A DNA stretch of 16,635 nt. Source: DATFKA01 sp042095835. GTDB lineage: Bacteria; Bacteroidota; Bacteroidia; Chitinophagales; Saprospiraceae. Below, piece after piece: positions 14,611 to 16,635 of this stretch; within the stretch, counting starts at the first letter, position 1, and each line of letters starts with the position of its first letter. The DNA is taken from the NCBI GenBank assembly GCA_042095835.1, contig JBELML010000143.1:1-16635 (forward strand), written 5' to 3'. The notes under the pieces are model-generated. The model did no database searches and was not told where the DNA came from. It worked only from the letters and a program-made list of their open reading frames with translations. The position numbers and the translations under genes are program-made.

Positions 14611-16455
14611 TTGAACCCAGGAGCCCGAAAGAATCGATTGCTCAGGAATCGACTCTTTCCAACGCTCTCCAACAAGACAACTTTGGCTGCAAATACTTCC
14701 AATAAATTCGACTATCAATTACTAGGTAGAGTTTTAGCTTTGGCAAAGCCCTATCGATTATTATTTGCTGTTGCGGGAATCCTTGCCGTTGTACTCGCGC
14801 CCATCGCCATCTTGAGACCCTATTTGGTACAAGTTATGGTCGATGAGTATATCTTCAAATATGATTTACCAGGCTTGTCTCGAATGGCGCTGCTCTTCAT
14901 CGGTGTTCTGTTTTTGCATGCCATTTTGCAGTATTGCTTTATTTTCTATACAAATTTACTTGGGCAATCTGTGATTAGAGACTTACGGGTAGATGTGTTT
15001 AGGCACTTGACCGGTTTGAAGTTGACCTATTTTGATAGGACGCCTATCGGTACCTCTACCACTCGAACCATCAACGATATTGAGACGATCAATACCGTAT
15101 TTTCTCAGGGCGTGATCACCATTCTTGCTGATTTGTTGACCCTCTTTGCGGTGCTGGGTATTATGCTGTACACGAGTTGGAAGTTGACCTTGATCTGCTT
15201 GGTGACGATGCCGTTTTTGCTGGTAGCGACCTACATTTTCAAAGAAAAAGTGAAAAAATCTTACCAAAGAGTAAGAACACAAATTTCTAAAATGAACGCC
15301 TTCCTCCAGGAGCGGATCACGGGTATGCGGATCATGCAAATCTTCAATGTTGAGAAAGAGGAGATGCAAAAGTTTAAGAAGATTAATCGCGATTATAGCC
15401 AAGCCAATTTAGATGCCATTCTATACTACGCAGTATTCTTTCCAGTGGTTGAAATTATTTCCGCTGCCTCTTTAGGTTTAATGGTCTGGTGGGGCGCTCG
15501 TGGCGTAATAGGTGGCGATGTGACTCTAGGAGCATTAGTGGCTTTTCCGATTTACCTGAATATGTTATTTCGCCCGATGCGAATGTTGGCAGACAAGTTC
15601 AATACTTTGCAGATGGGCTTAGTAGCTGCTGATCGAGTGTTTGGTGTTTTGGACCGAACCGATATTATTGAAAATAAGGGCAAAATCCAACCAGATACGC
15701 TTGAAGGAAAGGTAGAGTTTGAGGATGTACATTTCGCCTACACCGCCAGAGATTATGTCTTGAAAGGGATAGATTTTGAAATTAAACCTGGTGAAACTTT
15801 AGCTATTATTGGGAGTACAGGTTCTGGAAAAACCACCATCATTAATATTCTGAATCGGTTTTATGAGATTCAGAAAGGCGCTATTAAAATCGATGGAAAG
15901 GATATCCGAGAATATGAGTTACTAGCTCTACGCCGCCATATAGCTATGGTGCTACAGGATGTTTTCTTGTTCAGCGGGTCTGTTTTAGAGAATATCACCT
16001 TGAGAGATACCGCGATTACGAGAGCCCAAGTGATAGAGGCCGCTAAGATGATTGGCGCGCACGCTTTTATCGAAAAACTACCAGGTGGCTATGACTATAA
16101 GGTAATGGAGCGTGGAGCAACCCTGTCTATGGGGCAAAGACAACTGATCTCTTTTGTTAGAGCACTTGTCTTCGAACCTGAAATTCTCATTCTAGACGAG
16201 GCGACCTCCTCCATTGATCCAGAGACGGAGTCTGTTATTCAATTTGCCATTGAGACGCTTATCCAAAAGCGTACTTCGATCATCATTGCGCATCGGTTAT
16301 CTACTATTCGCCACGCCGACAATATTTTAGTGCTTTCCAAGGGAGAAGTACAAGAATTTGGTCCGCATGAAGAACTCATTAAGATCGAGAATGGGCATTA
16401 TAAAGAATTATATGAGATGCAATTCCTAGAAGTAGTAGAAGCATCGAATGAATAA
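14611..16455 (+). CDS. ABC exporter half-transporter (fused membrane and ATPase domains)
   Basis: Up to 614 residues; a multidrug/lipid-type exporter half that should work as a dimer, substrate unknown. The transmembrane domain (about 40-330) has six predicted helices, starting at about 50-70 and including LTLICLVTMPFLLVATYIF. The ATPase domain (about 368-605) has Walker A GSTGSGKTT (401-409), Q-loop Q449, signature LSMGQ (505-509, Met at the third position of LSGGQ), Walker B ILILDEA (525-531) and H-loop H561, so it looks active. There is no ATG start: a stop lies at 14581-14583 and the first in-frame ATG falls inside the first membrane helix. TTG 14611 is the longest choice. TTG 14683, giving an N-terminus beginning AANTSNKFDYQLL after the Met, fits the usual length of relatives equally well. 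It follows ligA by 74 bp on the same strand. Confidence 0.9.
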   Translation: MNPGARKNRLLRNRLFPTLSNKTTLAANTSNKFDYQLLGRVLALAKPYRLLFAVAGILAVVLAPIAILRPYLVQVMVDEYIFKYDLPGLSRMALLFIGVLFLHAILQYCFIFYTNLLGQSVIRDLRVDVFRHLTGLKLTYFDRTPIGTSTTRTINDIETINTVFSQGVITILADLLTLFAVLGIMLYTSWKLTLICLVTMPFLLVATYIFKEKVKKSYQRVRTQISKMNAFLQERITGMRIMQIFNVEKEEMQKFKKINRDYSQANLDAILYYAVFFPVVEIISAASLGLMVWWGARGVIGGDVTLGALVAFPIYLNMLFRPMRMLADKFNTLQMGLVAADRVFGVLDRTDIIENKGKIQPDTLEGKVEFEDVHFAYTARDYVLKGIDFEIKPGETLAIIGSTGSGKTTIINILNRFYEIQKGAIKIDGKDIREYELLALRRHIAMVLQDVFLFSGSVLENITLRDTAITRAQVIEAAKMIGAHAFIEKLPGGYDYKVMERGATLSMGQRQLISFVRALVFEPEILILDEATSSIDPETESVIQFAIETLIQKRTSIIIAHRLSTIRHADNILVLSKGEVQEFGPHEELIKIENGHYKELYEMQFLEVVEASNE

Positions 16456-16508
16456 AGGTCGTCGAATTTTTGTTTTTAATCGTTACTTACTCTAAGACTA
16501 CCATTAGG

Positions 16509-16628
16509 GCAAACGCTTTAAAATAAAAACTTAAAAAGAAGTGCTTATTTCTAGAAATTAAGTGTAAAAAAGGTCATAAATGAAGTGCGGGATGCCGCCT
16601 AGGCATTGTCTGAGCGGAGCGAGTTTGG
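16509..16628. repeat. Right copy of the ~119-bp inverted repeat
   Basis: Reverse complement of 1-119 with about nine in 100 mismatches plus a small indel; the outermost 35 bp are identical. GCCTAGGC is at 16597-16604. Beyond 16628 the sequence continues GGCTAGGCA, so on the reverse strand TGCCTAG occurs on both sides of the CTCGCTCCGCTCAGACAA block. In this copy the inner part contains the partly self-complementary CTTATTTCTAGAAATTAAG (16543-16561). It begins 54 bp after the exporter stop codon, and no gene lies in the remaining sequence to the window end. Confidence 0.9.
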
Positions 16629-16635
16629 CTAGGCA

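Noticed and set aside
14983..15402. 139-residue minus-strand ORF inside the ABC exporter
   Set aside because: His/Arg-rich antisense shadow of membrane-domain codons; no independent support.
1..16628. Composite transposon or genomic island bounded by the inverted repeats
   Set aside because: No transposase, integrase or cargo-type gene lies inside; the content is core genes such as ligA, prc and an ABC-F gene. The repeats are kept as a finding, the transposon reading is not.

Overview
The window looks like chromosomal DNA of a Bacteroidota bacterium, most likely a Saprospiria/Lewinella-type marine or sludge organism. The lineage call is inference. It rests on TAnnTTTG-type promoter boxes before many genes, the near absence of Shine-Dalgarno sequences, two DUF4249 lipoproteins (a Bacteroidota-specific family), a CotH-kinase/lamin-tail surface protein, and Bacteroidota-style versions of the ABC-F and NAD ligase genes. 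Eleven protein genes are supported. No RNA gene, CRISPR array, transposase, integrase or phage gene was seen.

Layout, left to right: an imperfect repeat (1-119); a DtxR/MntR-type metal regulator (+, 176-862); convergent to it an ABC-F ATPase (-, 897-2777) and a Prc/Tsp-type S41 protease (-, 2907-5024); a 441-bp gap with nested inverted repeats and a C-rich, 8-bp-periodic tract; a CotH-kinase/lamin-tail envelope protein (-, 5466-7817); a divergent small PlsC-type acyltransferase (+, 8010-8570); a 61-residue membrane-anchored hypothetical (-, 8580-8765); a phytanoyl-CoA dioxygenase family protein (-, 8848-9822), which is last in a run with two tandem DUF4249 lipoproteins (-, 9850-11004 and 11021-12124); divergent from these, the NAD-dependent DNA ligase LigA (+, 12386-14536) and an ABC exporter half-transporter (+, about 14611-16455); and a second, inverted copy of the left repeat (16509-16628).

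Gene content is mostly housekeeping (LigA, ABC-F, Prc, exporter, acyltransferase, metal regulator) with an envelope/lipoprotein theme in the middle. I see no defence or biosynthetic system. The unusual content is repeat architecture: (a) about 119-bp, about 90% identical inverted repeats bracket the whole segment; (b) a degenerate 8-bp G-rich repeat begins at, and supplies, the TGA stop codon of three genes (DtxR, CotH, PhyH-family); (c) a 53-bp near-perfect palindrome sits in frame in the signal-peptide region of the second DUF4249 gene and accounts almost exactly for its extra length over its tandem paralogue; (d) an inverted repeat encloses the ABC-F promoter. These look like small mobile or expanding repeats that reshape gene ends. 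That reading is inference and needs a genome-wide repeat search.
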